From positions 124,001 through 188,000 of the forward strand of contig NZ_MBTG01000034.1 in NCBI RefSeq assembly GCF_002027705.1: 64,000 nucleotides of DNA, given 5' to 3'. A model generated the notes under the pieces. It was not told where the DNA came from, did no database searches, and was given only the letters and a program-made list of their open reading frames with translations. The DNA is from Paenibacillus ferrarius (GTDB taxonomy: Bacteria > Bacillota > Bacilli > Paenibacillales > NBRC-103111). Positions 44,175 to 52,964 of the stretch are shown here, one piece after another; the stretch's first letter is position 1; every line of letters starts with the position of its first letter. Made by a program: the position numbers and the translations under genes.

Positions 44175-45080
44175 ATGAGTATAGCATTAAGATTGGCAAA
44201 GAAAAACTGGCAGCTTTATCTGATTATTTTGCCGTCACTCGTTTACTTACTTATTTTTAAATACGTACCGATGGTTGGAGTGCAAATCGCTTTCAAGAAC
44301 TATATGGTCACCAAAGGGATTTGGGGGAGTGATTGGATCGGTTTTAAGCATTTTATCGACTTTTTCCATCTGCCCATTTTTTGGAGGGTTATCAAAAACA
44401 CGTCACTGCTCAGCCTTTACTCGCTGCTTGTCGGATTTCCGGCGCCGATTATTCTGGCCTTAGCCTTAAACGAATTGAAAAATGGGGTTTTTAAGCGGAC
44501 TGTACAACTGGTCACCTTCGCGCCTTATTTCATTTCCACGGTCATCATGGTTTCGATCATTATGCTGTTCCTTTCTCCGCAGCTTGGCTTCGTTCATCTC
44601 TTAGCGGATAAATTCGGATTTCCAGCGGAAAATATTATGTCCAAGCCCGAGTATTTCAAAACCGTTTATGTCCTATCCGACGTTTGGCAGTTCACAGGAT
44701 ATGCCTCGGTCATCTACATTGCCGCTCTGGCAGGCGTGGATCCCCATTTGTATGAGGCGGCCAAGGTGGACGGGGCATCCCGGTTCCAGCGGGTGATTCA
44801 TATCGATTTGCCAAGCCTAATGCCAACGGCCGTCATCTTGCTCATTCTGAATTCAGGACAAATCATGAATGTTGGATTCGAGAAGGTATATCTGATGCAA
44901 AATGCGATTAATGTTGGCGCGTCCGAGGTCATTTCTACCTATGTTTATAAAATGGGCTTGGTTGGAGCGAACTTCAGCTTCTCCGCTGCGGTTGGACTTT
45001 TTAATTCAATCGTTAATTTGCTGCTGCTCATTGTGGTCAACCATGTGGCAAGGAAAAATTCCGAGACGAGTTTGTGGTAG
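44175..45080 (+). CDS. Lpl-type carbohydrate ABC permease (LplB-like)
   Basis: A 301-residue permease with the LplB-branch opening LIILPSLVYLLIFKYVPMVGVQIAFKNY, about six helices and the EAA loop YEAAKVDGASRFQRV near 195-210. The ATG at 44175 follows GAGGGGGA; the in-frame ATG at 44160 has no ribosome site. It is followed after 12 bases by its partner permease. No ATPase gene is linked. Confidence 0.94.
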   Translation: MSIALRLAKKNWQLYLIILPSLVYLLIFKYVPMVGVQIAFKNYMVTKGIWGSDWIGFKHFIDFFHLPIFWRVIKNTSLLSLYSLLVGFPAPIILALALNELKNGVFKRTVQLVTFAPYFISTVIMVSIIMLFLSPQLGFVHLLADKFGFPAENIMSKPEYFKTVYVLSDVWQFTGYASVIYIAALAGVDPHLYEAAKVDGASRFQRVIHIDLPSLMPTAVILLILNSGQIMNVGFEKVYLMQNAINVGASEVISTYVYKMGLVGANFSFSAAVGLFNSIVNLLLLIVVNHVARKNSETSLW

Positions 45081-45092
45081 GAGGTAACTATT

Positions 45093-46028
45093 ATGGTCCA
45101 TCCAGAGCAGACATTGAAGCTAGAGGCGCAGAAGACTTCTACCCGCATTCTTGAAAATAGTGTCGACAGAGTGTATTTGTTTTTTGTCTACTTGTTTTTG
45201 AGCATTTGCTTAGTCATTGTGGCCTATCCGCTTGTTTACATTATTAGTTCATCTTTCAGCTCGTCATCAGCCGTTATCTCAGGCAAAGTGTGGCTGTTCC
45301 CAGTTGAACCTACCCTTCGTGGCTACAAAGCGGTGTTTCAAAATCCGCAAATTTTGACGGGGTACGGCAACTCCTTGTTCTATCTATTCTTCGGGACGCT
45401 GCTTAGCGTTTCCTTGACGATTACGGCAGCGTACCCGCTATCGCGCAGAAACTTTTATGGACGCAACGTCATCACCGCATTATTCATTTTCACAATGTTG
45501 TTCAATGGGGGATTAATTCCTTATTATTTGACCGTTAAAGGGATGGGACTGCTCGACACGAGATGGGCCATGATTATTCCAGGTGCGATTTCGGTCTGGC
45601 AGGTGATTCTCGCCAGGACGTTTTTCCAGACGTCGATTCCATCGGAATTAACGGAGGCCGCACATTTGGACGGATGCAGCGACTTCAAGTTTTTGCTTCG
45701 TATTGTGATCCCGCTTTCCAAACCCATCATTGCTGTACTCGTACTTATGTATGCAATCGGCTACTGGAATTCCTACTTTGAAGCGTTGATTTTCTTGAAA
45801 ACGGCTAATTTGTATCCGCTTCAGCTTATATTACGGAACATTCTGATCCTGAACTCGATCGATCCTACGATGATTAAGGATGTCAGGGAGCTAGCCGAAA
45901 GACAAGGCTTGAAGGAATTGTTGAAATACTCGCTGATTGTCGTCGCAAGCGCCCCCGTTCTCATTCTATATCCTTTTGTACAGAAGCATTTCGTGAAGGG
46001 GCTATTGATTGGTTCTCTGAAAGGTTGA
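45093..46028 (+). CDS. Lpl-type carbohydrate ABC permease (LplC-like)
   Basis: A 311-residue partner permease: first helix VAYPLVYIISSSFSS, loop LFNGGLIPYYLTVKGMGLLDTRWAMI, C-terminal KGLLIGSLKG. The EAA loop is the variant LTEAAHLDGCSDFKF. RBS AGGAGGT lies at 45078-45084. It completes the channel for the binding protein encoded 97 bases downstream. Confidence 0.94.
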   Translation: MVHPEQTLKLEAQKTSTRILENSVDRVYLFFVYLFLSICLVIVAYPLVYIISSSFSSSSAVISGKVWLFPVEPTLRGYKAVFQNPQILTGYGNSLFYLFFGTLLSVSLTITAAYPLSRRNFYGRNVITALFIFTMLFNGGLIPYYLTVKGMGLLDTRWAMIIPGAISVWQVILARTFFQTSIPSELTEAAHLDGCSDFKFLLRIVIPLSKPIIAVLVLMYAIGYWNSYFEALIFLKTANLYPLQLILRNILILNSIDPTMIKDVRELAERQGLKELLKYSLIVVASAPVLILYPFVQKHFVKGLLIGSLKG

Positions 46029-46125
46029 ATGAAGCGCCCTAATGAGAGGAGGGATGCGGGGCAGCGAACAGATCAGATTTTCACCCACAGTTGATTAGCG
46101 ATGAAAAACAAGGAGGGTTTTGCAT

Positions 46126-47832
46126 ATGGTAAGTAAAGGAACCAGAAGAACAGGGTTATTGGTGGTCCTGATTGTATCCATTACTTTGCTCATAATCGGC
46201 TGCACATCCACTAGCGATGAGCCCAAAGGCAGTGCTGGCCCTAATGGGGGTGGAAGCGCAGACGGAGGAAGCAATGTGAATGCAACAGGCTTTCCAATCG
46301 CCAAAAATAAAATAAATATGAGCGCTTTCGCGCCGCAATCCGCTAATATTGCTGACTTGAATACGAATTGGTTTACCAAATATTTGGAAGGCAAGACGAA
46401 TATTCATTTGAACTGGCAGCTTGTACCGGGAGAAGCAGCCGCTTTGAAGGAAAAGAAACAGCTGCTGCTAGCCAGTGGCGATTATCCCGATATTTTCATG
46501 TCAGGGGATCTAACGAAAGAAGAGCAGCTGCTCTATGGGCAACAAGGCGTTCTGATTCCTTTAAATAAGTTGATTGACCAATATGCGCCAAACATTAAGA
46601 AGGCGTTTAAAGACATTTCGTATTTGGAGAAAGCGATCACGGCACCGGATGGCAATATCTACGCGATCCCTTCCGTGAATGAGTGCTACCATTGCCAATT
46701 TTCCGCTAAGATGTGGGTAAATACGAAATGGTTGCAGAAGCTTGGCCTTACCGCGCCGAAGACGACCGATGATTTCTACAATATGCTGAAAGCTTTTAAA
46801 GAAAAGGACCCGAATGGGAATGGCAAAGCTGATGAAATTGCGTTAACAGGATCGCCGACCGGTTGGCATACGGATGTTGAAACGTTCATTATGAACGCGT
46901 TCGTTTATTACAATGCGGATAACAACTATTTCATGATGAGCGGCGGCAAGCTGGCAACGTCTGTTGATCAGCCAGGGTTCAAAAAAGGTCTGCAATTCTT
47001 GAACAAACTGTACGCGGAAGGCTTGATTGACAAGGAAGCATTTACGCAAAAATCGGATGCGCTTTCGCAGAAAGGGAATAGCCCTGATACGGCGATTGCC
47101 GGCGCTATTCCGGCAGGCTGGTTCGGTGAATTCACCGATGCCTCGCCTACGGCAACACGGCACAAAGACTATGATCCGATCGCACCACTTACAGGACCAG
47201 ACGGAGCTTCGTTCACGCCGCACTACATCGGTATCGGCAACTCCGTGTTTGCTGTGACGAACAAAAATAAAAATCCGGAAGCGGCCATTCGTCTCGCCGA
47301 TTATCTGTACTCGGATGAAGGCACGACATTGTCCAACTTTGGAGAGGAAGGCCGCAATTGGGTCAAGGCGGAAGCGAACGACAAAAATACGCGTGGAACA
47401 GCAGCCAAGTTCAAAGTGAAAGAAACCTCTTACGGGGTAGGTCAAGTTCAGAATGACCATTGGAATCAAATGGGACCTAACCTTCGTTCGGCTGAATATC
47501 GCGAAACTGCGTACGCTGCCAGTCAGGATCTCTATACGATGGATGGCTTGGAAACTCGCTTGTACAAAGCTACCAAGGAATTGTATGAAGGACATCAACC
47601 AAAAGAAGAGTTCCCGACGGATATTTTCTTGACGAATGATCAGGCCAATCAAGTGAAGCAGTTGAAACCGATTATTACGGATTATGTCAAACAGTCCATG
47701 CTGCAGTTCATCATGGGGGCCAAAAGCATCGATAAAGATTGGGATGCTTACGTGAAAGGCCTTAAAGATTCCGGCATGGATCAATTTATCCAAATTTATC
47801 AAGATGCTTACAACAAAGTGTATAAGAAATAG
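46126..47832 (+). CDS. Lpl-type ABC substrate-binding lipoprotein
   Basis: A 568-residue binding protein. The signal peptide ends in LIIGC with Cys26 lipidated, followed by a Gly/Ser-rich linker. Class features are LLASGDYPDIFMSGDL, IPSVNECYHCQFSAKMWVNTKWLQKLGL and a DPNGNGKADEIALTG calcium-type loop. ATG 46126 follows AGGAGGG at 46111-46117. It is expected to deliver a fucose-containing glycan to the permeases, judged from the downstream fucosidase. Confidence 0.93.
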   Translation: MVSKGTRRTGLLVVLIVSITLLIIGCTSTSDEPKGSAGPNGGGSADGGSNVNATGFPIAKNKINMSAFAPQSANIADLNTNWFTKYLEGKTNIHLNWQLVPGEAAALKEKKQLLLASGDYPDIFMSGDLTKEEQLLYGQQGVLIPLNKLIDQYAPNIKKAFKDISYLEKAITAPDGNIYAIPSVNECYHCQFSAKMWVNTKWLQKLGLTAPKTTDDFYNMLKAFKEKDPNGNGKADEIALTGSPTGWHTDVETFIMNAFVYYNADNNYFMMSGGKLATSVDQPGFKKGLQFLNKLYAEGLIDKEAFTQKSDALSQKGNSPDTAIAGAIPAGWFGEFTDASPTATRHKDYDPIAPLTGPDGASFTPHYIGIGNSVFAVTNKNKNPEAAIRLADYLYSDEGTTLSNFGEEGRNWVKAEANDKNTRGTAAKFKVKETSYGVGQVQNDHWNQMGPNLRSAEYRETAYAASQDLYTMDGLETRLYKATKELYEGHQPKEEFPTDIFLTNDQANQVKQLKPIITDYVKQSMLQFIMGAKSIDKDWDAYVKGLKDSGMDQFIQIYQDAYNKVYKK

Positions 47833-47865
47833 AAGCAGCTGCGCAGCTCAAAAAGGAGGAAAAAC

Positions 47866-49170
47866 ATGAACAAACGTTGGGAGCGAACTGAGTGGTTCCG
47901 GGAAGCACGATTCGGCATGTTTATTCACTGGGGATTGTATGCAATCCCCGCGAGGGGGGAATGGGTTCGCAGCTTTGAGAAATTGAGCAATAGCGACTAC
48001 GAGTCTTACTTTAGTGAGTTTAACCCGGACCGTTATGACCCGCGGGCTTGGGCCAAAGCGGCGAAGGCGGCGGGACAACAATACGCTGTCTTGACGACGA
48101 AGCATCATGACGGCTTCTGTCTGTTTGACAGCGAGTTTACGGATTACAAAGCAACGAATACACCCGCACAGCGGGATTTGATCAAGGAATATGTCGAAGC
48201 TTTTCGTGAGGAAGGCTTGAAGGTCGGCTTTTATTATTCCTTGATTGATTGGTACCACGACGATTATCCCGCATACGGGGACCGTATTCATCCAATGAGA
48301 GACAATGAAGCCTATAAAGATCGCAGCATTCAGTTCGAACGCTATGTGGACTATATGCATGCACAAGTGAAGGAGCTTCTTACGAATTACGGGCAAATCG
48401 ATGTGATGTGGTTCGACTTCTCTTATGATGATATGACGGGAGAAAAGTGGCGGGCAACCGAGCTTGTTAATCTGATTCGCTCTCTGCAGCCTGACATAAT
48501 TATTGATAACCGGCTTGGCGGTCATATTAAAGCGGCTGAGCCTGAGGTGTACGCCGGCGACTTCTATTCTCCGGAGCAAATCGTGCCCCCTGGCGGCATT
48601 GTTGATGAGAATGGGCTGAATGTTCCATGGGAAGCCTGCATCACGCTCAATGACAACTGGGGGTATCATGCGAAGGACCAAGCCTATAAGTCACCGAAGC
48701 AGGTCGTGCGCGCCTTAGTAGAATGCATCAGCAAGAACGGCAACATGCTTCTGAATGTCGGCCCGGATGCTAGAGGAGAGATTCCAACACAGTCCCTTCA
48801 AATCCTGACGGCAGTTGGGGACTGGATGCAGCGTAATGGCCAAAGCATCTATGGATGTGGAGCATCTGAGCTGCCTAAGCCAGAATGGGGACGGTATACG
48901 CAGAACGGCAATATGCTGTATGCCCATGTATTTGATCGGGGTATCGGTCCGATTTATTTCCAAGGGCTTAAGGGGAAAATTAAGAAGGCGAGACTCCTCG
49001 CAGACGGATCGGAGCTTAAAGTATCCTTGCCTTGGATGGCAGAGCAGTACTCGGATACCGATAGCGGAGCCTTCATTCATTTGATCGGAGCTGAGCTGCC
49101 GGACGATATGGATACCGTGATCGCGCTCGAATTAGTGACAGAGGTGATAAACGTTGAAAGTCGGTCTTAG
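47866..49170 (+). CDS. GH29 alpha-L-fucosidase, cytoplasmic
   Basis: A 434-residue hydrolase without signal peptide. Family GH29 hallmarks are WFREARFGMFIHWG at the N terminus, TTKHHDGFCLFDSE (His80/His81 sugar contacts) near 78-90, and the nucleophile Asp184 in DVMWFDFSYDD. LLNVGPDARGEIP marks the end of the barrel and a C-terminal beta-sandwich follows. It releases L-fucose from imported oligosaccharides with retention of configuration. The general acid cannot be placed with certainty, as usual in this family. RBS AAGGAGGA is optimal. The next gene overlaps its end by 17 bases. Confidence 0.93.
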   Translation: MNKRWERTEWFREARFGMFIHWGLYAIPARGEWVRSFEKLSNSDYESYFSEFNPDRYDPRAWAKAAKAAGQQYAVLTTKHHDGFCLFDSEFTDYKATNTPAQRDLIKEYVEAFREEGLKVGFYYSLIDWYHDDYPAYGDRIHPMRDNEAYKDRSIQFERYVDYMHAQVKELLTNYGQIDVMWFDFSYDDMTGEKWRATELVNLIRSLQPDIIIDNRLGGHIKAAEPEVYAGDFYSPEQIVPPGGIVDENGLNVPWEACITLNDNWGYHAKDQAYKSPKQVVRALVECISKNGNMLLNVGPDARGEIPTQSLQILTAVGDWMQRNGQSIYGCGASELPKPEWGRYTQNGNMLYAHVFDRGIGPIYFQGLKGKIKKARLLADGSELKVSLPWMAEQYSDTDSGAFIHLIGAELPDDMDTVIALELVTEVINVESRS

Positions 49171-50026
49171 CACATATAGCTTGCTCGGGGCATTAAAGTC
49201 AGGAGAGATGACAGTCCTTGATGCGATTGAGTGGATTGCGGATCATGGCGGCGAGCATATGGAAATCGTTCCCTATGGCTTTACGCTCGTAGACCAGCCG
49301 GAGCTAGCGGCCGCAGTTCGCGTGAAAGCAAAGGAAGTCGGAATCGAGCTGTCCAATTATTCGATGCCGGCCAACTTCGTCCAGGAGACGGAAGAAGCTT
49401 TCGCAGCTGAAGTGGAGCGCGTCAAGCAGCATGTGGATTTAGTGCGCGAGCTTGGCATGACACATATGCGGCATGATGTGACTGCTTTCACATTGCCGCC
49501 TGAGAGCATGACAATTCAATGGTTCGAAGCGAATTTGCCCTCGATGGTGAGAGGAAGCCGCATCATTGCCGATTACGCGGCCCAATACGGCATCACCACG
49601 ACCATTGAAAACCATGGTTTCAGCGTACAAGCAAGCGATCGCGTGCAGCGCGTTCTGACAGAAGTCAATCGCTCTAATTTCAAGACAACACTCGATATTG
49701 GCAATTTCATGTGCGTGGATGAACACCCGCTAATCGGTGTGCGCAAAAATTTGCCCTATGCTTCGCTTATCCACGTGAAAGACTTCTACTTCAGGCCGTA
49801 CGACGAGCATCCCGGAGAAGGCGCCTGGTTCACAACCGCTAATGGCAACTACTTAAGAGGCGCAATCTTCGGTCAAGGAGATATCGACACGCGCCGAATT
49901 ATGAAGCTCATTAAGGATTCGGGATACGACGGGTATGTAACGGTTGAATTCGAAGGGATGGAAGAATGCAAGGCGGCCTCTAGAATCGCAATGGACAATG
50001 CAAGGCGGTTGTGGCAGGAGGCTTGA
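49154..50026 (+). CDS. sugar phosphate isomerase/epimerase-like TIM barrel
   Basis: A 290-residue AP-endonuclease-2-type barrel. It shows KVGLSTYSLLGAL at the start, the likely metal-binding Glu and His in TTIENHGFS, LDIGNFMCVDEHP, HVKDFYFRP and a final Glu in YVTVEFEGMEE, the pattern of xylose-isomerase-like enzymes. The start is TTG 49154 with GAGGTGAT upstream, overlapping the fucosidase end, so translation is coupled. It probably acts on a sugar released by the fucosidase, but no fucose kinase or aldolase is linked, leaving the step undetermined. Confidence 0.88.
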   Translation: MKVGLSTYSLLGALKSGEMTVLDAIEWIADHGGEHMEIVPYGFTLVDQPELAAAVRVKAKEVGIELSNYSMPANFVQETEEAFAAEVERVKQHVDLVRELGMTHMRHDVTAFTLPPESMTIQWFEANLPSMVRGSRIIADYAAQYGITTTIENHGFSVQASDRVQRVLTEVNRSNFKTTLDIGNFMCVDEHPLIGVRKNLPYASLIHVKDFYFRPYDEHPGEGAWFTTANGNYLRGAIFGQGDIDTRRIMKLIKDSGYDGYVTVEFEGMEECKAASRIAMDNARRLWQEA

Positions 50027-50135
50027 GTTAAGAAACGAGGCTGTGATATAAGCCAAATTAAGTAGGTAAACGTCGATAGAAGATGGGATGATTACTTTCA
50101 TGTGGTATGAAAGTGCTTCCAGATCAGATCCGTTC

Positions 50136-50335
50136 ACCCGAGTGTAAAAGCCTGCGAAAATACAGGGATTTCCGAGCGAATTCGGTTAAAAAGTGGAAAT
50201 GCCTGCAATTGTGCAGGCATTTTTATCTTTTTCGGCTGATCATCCAGAAAAAGCCTCAAAAACCTGCACAAACGCAGGAATTTAATCGTTGCGGCTATTC
50301 CAAGAGCAAAAAAGATGCATAATTGCAGGTTTACA
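50136..50335 (-). repeat. dispersed palindrome-rich repeat, copy B
   Basis: The reverse complement matches copy A (22715-22912) end to end. It keeps the hairpin GCCTGCA-ATTG-TGCAGGC (50201-50218) and the other CCTGCA/CCTGCG units at similar spacing. On the opposite strand the copy continues outward into the same terminator hairpin as copy A. Nothing in it looks coding. Confidence 0.85.
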
Positions 50336-50396
50336 GAACGCAACTGGAGCTAGAGTCAGAGAAAGTAGGAGGCTCATCGAGAGATTATCAAAAAAG

Positions 50397-50447
50397 CAAA
50401 AAGCTGTCCCTCAAGTAGGTTTATCTACTTAGGGCACAGCCCCTTTT
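50397..50447. terminator. terminator hairpin, outer part of dispersed repeat copy B
   Basis: AAGCTGTCCCTCAAGTAG and CTACTTAGGGCACAGC form a long imperfect stem around TTTATC-type loop bases, flanked by A-rich and T-rich runs on the two sides, so it could work in either direction. It is nearly the reverse complement of 22645-22692. The gap 50027-50135 shows nothing. Confidence 0.7.
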
Positions 50448-50463
50448 CTAGCTTCATGTTCGA

Positions 50464-50514
50464 TTGACAACACAGATTGCCTATCTCTATAATTTGACTA
50501 ACGTTAAAGTCAAA
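50464..50514 (+). promoter_or_regulatory. consensus promoter and TetR operator candidate
   Basis: TTGACA (50464-50469), 18-base spacer and TATAAT (50488-50493) are exact consensus boxes. A dyad TTTGACT ... AGTCAAA (50493-50499 and 50508-50514, 8-base spacer with TAACGTTA at its core) overlaps the -10 box and start region, where a TetR dimer would block transcription. Confidence 0.75.
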
Positions 50515-50533
50515 ATAAAAGGTGATCCATAAC

Positions 50534-51184
50534 ATGTCTCCTCGTACGAAAGAACAAAACGAAGTCATCCGAAAACAGCGGAAGCAAGAAATTCTGCAAG
50601 CCGCTATTCGGGTGTATGTCGATAAGGGTTATTTGGCATCCGAGATGGGCGATGTAGCGGATCAGGCCGGACTTGCCCACGGCCTAGTGTACTACTATTT
50701 CAAAAATAAGAAGGCGTTATTTCGCGAGCTATACGAATACATGATGGAGGAGTCCAAGCGTTTTACGAAGACTTACTTTGAGCAAGAGGGATCTGTATTT
50801 GAGTTGTTCAAGCGCTATGCGCAGATCGTTTGCGAGCGGATTCTGGCAGATCCGGTTACTCAACGATTTTACATTCGGATTAGCTTGGATGTGCATCATT
50901 TGTATACACCAGAGGAGTTTTCACCATTTGATTGGATCAAAAACTTCATGCACCAGATGACGCTGGCTATTGAAAAAGGCATTCAGCAAGGCACGATCCA
51001 GCAAGGTGACGCTAATCTGATGGCTGTGCAATTCTGGGGGTCTGTCTCTCAGGGGATGAACTATTTGGATCAAGTACAGCAGGAGCTTACCGCACAAGGA
51101 ATTCCAGCAGCAGACCAACTAGAGCAATTGAAGAAGGTTGTAGATCAAGTGGTGGAATCGTCCGTTTCGCTATTTAAGCTCTAA
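50534..51184 (+). CDS. TetR family transcriptional regulator
   Basis: A 216-residue regulator. The N-terminal TetR helix-turn-helix is at about 13-60 (ILQAAIRVYVDKGY, then AGLAHGLVYYYFKNKKALF), followed by an all-helical ligand and dimerisation domain. ATG 50534 follows AAAGGTGA; the GTG at 50522 lies inside that ribosome site. It is probably autoregulated through the dyad overlapping its promoter. The gene downstream, an alpha/beta hydrolase 254 bases away beyond a terminator-like hairpin, is a possible second target. Confidence 0.93.
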   Translation: MSPRTKEQNEVIRKQRKQEILQAAIRVYVDKGYLASEMGDVADQAGLAHGLVYYYFKNKKALFRELYEYMMEESKRFTKTYFEQEGSVFELFKRYAQIVCERILADPVTQRFYIRISLDVHHLYTPEEFSPFDWIKNFMHQMTLAIEKGIQQGTIQQGDANLMAVQFWGSVSQGMNYLDQVQQELTAQGIPAADQLEQLKKVVDQVVESSVSLFKL

Positions 51185-51200
51185 CGGCGAACAATAGTTC

Positions 51201-51276
51201 AATAACACAGTGGTAGTCTAGGACTTTATTTACTTGTCCAAGGCTACCGCTTTTGGGTATGTTCACTTGTGTTATT
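51201..51276 (+). terminator. nested hairpin between TetR and hydrolase genes
   Basis: An outer inverted repeat AATAACACA (51201-51209) / TGTGTTATT (51268-51276) encloses an inner stem GGTAGTCT-GGAC / GTCC-AGGCTACC followed by GCTTTTGG. The inner part looks like a terminator for the TetR gene; the outer part may be an operator or extended stem. The remaining gap to 51422 has no other feature. Confidence 0.6.
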
Positions 51277-51438
51277 CCGAAAATATGGTTATACATCTAT
51301 CCTCTCTGCGAAGTTTGAGTTGCTACGAAAAAGTTTGGCGTTGTTTGGCATGCTTCAGAATAAATTCAATATTCCCCCAACTTTATTTTCAGAAGTTCAG
51401 GATAAGATGAAACTAGTTAATAGGGGGGGGAGATCGAG

Positions 51439-52875
51439 ATGAGGATGTTGGAAGTAATTGTGATCGCGATCAATTTCGGTCTGTTGTACTGGGCAATTAT
51501 TGCGAATCGGAAAGGCGGCCAGGGATCTGTCTTCCCTTTGATGATCTCCTTCGGTTTGGTTATGGTACAAATTGCGGTGGAGGGCGGGCGTTGGCAGATG
51601 GTTCCGGCTTACTTGACTCCATTGGTTTTGACGGCTTATTTCTTCTTAGGCAAGCGGAAGGAGGGGGGCAGAAGCCGGGCTATGGTCTCGGTTCAAGTGG
51701 TGCTGCTGACCTTATTTTTGTTAGTTTCGTCTGTACTTCCGGCGATGATGCCGGTATTCTCGTTTGTGAAACCGACTGGGCCTTATAAAGTGGGATCGAC
51801 AGTTTATCACTGGGTGGATGAACAGCGGCAAGAAAAGTATTCCGATCATCCAGACGCCCGACGTGAGCTGATGGTGCAAGTTTGGTATCCAGCCGCCAAA
51901 GGAGGCACGGAAAAGCAGAGTCCTTATCTCCAAAACGCGTCGGAAATGACGGCAGCTATATCATCAAACATGTTGGAGCTTCCAGCTTTTACGTTCAGCC
52001 ATCTGGGGCTGGTCAAAACACATTCTTTACTGGAAGCCAAGCTTTCGGACTTGGAGAGTCGTTATCCCGTATTGATTTTTTCTCATGGGATGAACGGCTA
52101 TCGCAATCAAAATATGTACCAGGTGGAGGAACTTGCAAGCCATGGCTATATCGTTTTGAGCATCGATTATGCTTATGAAGCTGCTGCCACCGTGTATGCT
52201 GACGGACGCGCAGCCATGAGCAAAGTTGGCACCCTGACTTCTATGTCCAAGTACGATGAGCATATACCACTTTGGGTCGACGATGCTACCTTTGTGCTCA
52301 ATCAAGTGGAGAAGCTCAACAGGAACGATTCTAAAGGTCGCTTTACCGACAAAATCGATCTTGAACGAATCGGGATGCTCGGACATTCGTTCGGGGGAGC
52401 CGTTACAGTGCAAATGGTGAAGAACGATTCACGTGTGAAGGCTGCCTTAAGTATGGACGGTGGGTTTTATGGTTCGCCGGTTTCCGAAAAAGGATTGGGA
52501 AAGCCTTTTTTTATGATGTATTCAGAAGAGACCTATAATAAGGTAATGACCTCTTACGATGATATTCCGAAACAGAGAGGGGTGGGAAGCCGAGAGGAGT
52601 TTGAAGCTCCCAGGAAAGAATATATGCTAAAATCAGGCAATGCATTGGCAGGCGGCGGTTTATCCATACTTATTCCTGGTTCAAAGCATGCAAGCTACTC
52701 TGATCTTGCGCTATTCTCTCCATTGTTAGGCGGCTCAGATACGCGGCGGGATCACCGTATCGTGAACGAATTCAGTGTTGCCTTTTTCGACCAGTATTTA
52801 AAAGGAAAAGACGACTCTGCGCTCAAAGCATTAGTTGCTAAATATCCGGAATTGAACTTCAAAGTGAACAAGTAA
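51439..52875 (+). CDS. membrane-anchored alpha/beta hydrolase (PAF-acetylhydrolase-like)
   Basis: A 478-residue protein. Three or four hydrophobic helices occupy residues 1-110, then an extracytoplasmic alpha/beta hydrolase domain runs to the end. Catalytic residues visible are Ser317 in GMLGHSFGG, Asp340 in LSMDGG and a C-terminal His in GSKHASYSD. The oxyanion-type segment VLIFSHGMNGYRNQN and the VQVWYPA strand resemble platelet-activating-factor acetylhydrolase/PF03403 esterases. It probably cleaves an ester or short acyl lipid at the outer membrane face; the substrate is unknown. A long G run (51423-51430) provides the ribosome site. Confidence 0.87.
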   Translation: MRMLEVIVIAINFGLLYWAIIANRKGGQGSVFPLMISFGLVMVQIAVEGGRWQMVPAYLTPLVLTAYFFLGKRKEGGRSRAMVSVQVVLLTLFLLVSSVLPAMMPVFSFVKPTGPYKVGSTVYHWVDEQRQEKYSDHPDARRELMVQVWYPAAKGGTEKQSPYLQNASEMTAAISSNMLELPAFTFSHLGLVKTHSLLEAKLSDLESRYPVLIFSHGMNGYRNQNMYQVEELASHGYIVLSIDYAYEAAATVYADGRAAMSKVGTLTSMSKYDEHIPLWVDDATFVLNQVEKLNRNDSKGRFTDKIDLERIGMLGHSFGGAVTVQMVKNDSRVKAALSMDGGFYGSPVSEKGLGKPFFMMYSEETYNKVMTSYDDIPKQRGVGSREEFEAPRKEYMLKSGNALAGGGLSILIPGSKHASYSDLALFSPLLGGSDTRRDHRIVNEFSVAFFDQYLKGKDDSALKALVAKYPELNFKVNK

Positions 52876-52964
52876 AAGATATGAATACATCACAGAATAA
52901 ATGTGCCATTCCCAAGCCATAGCGAATAACATAATTTATACTTCTGTGAAGGGAATGAGTAAAC

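Noticed and set aside
46843..47802. A 319-codon open frame on the minus strand inside the binding-protein gene of locus 3
   Set aside because: It is antisense to a clear lipoprotein gene, has no recognisable domain, and its composition reflects the third-codon pattern of the + strand gene.
47848..48681. A 277-codon open frame on the minus strand inside the fucosidase gene
   Set aside because: The GH29 gene on the + strand is unambiguous; the antisense frame lacks a ribosome site and family features.
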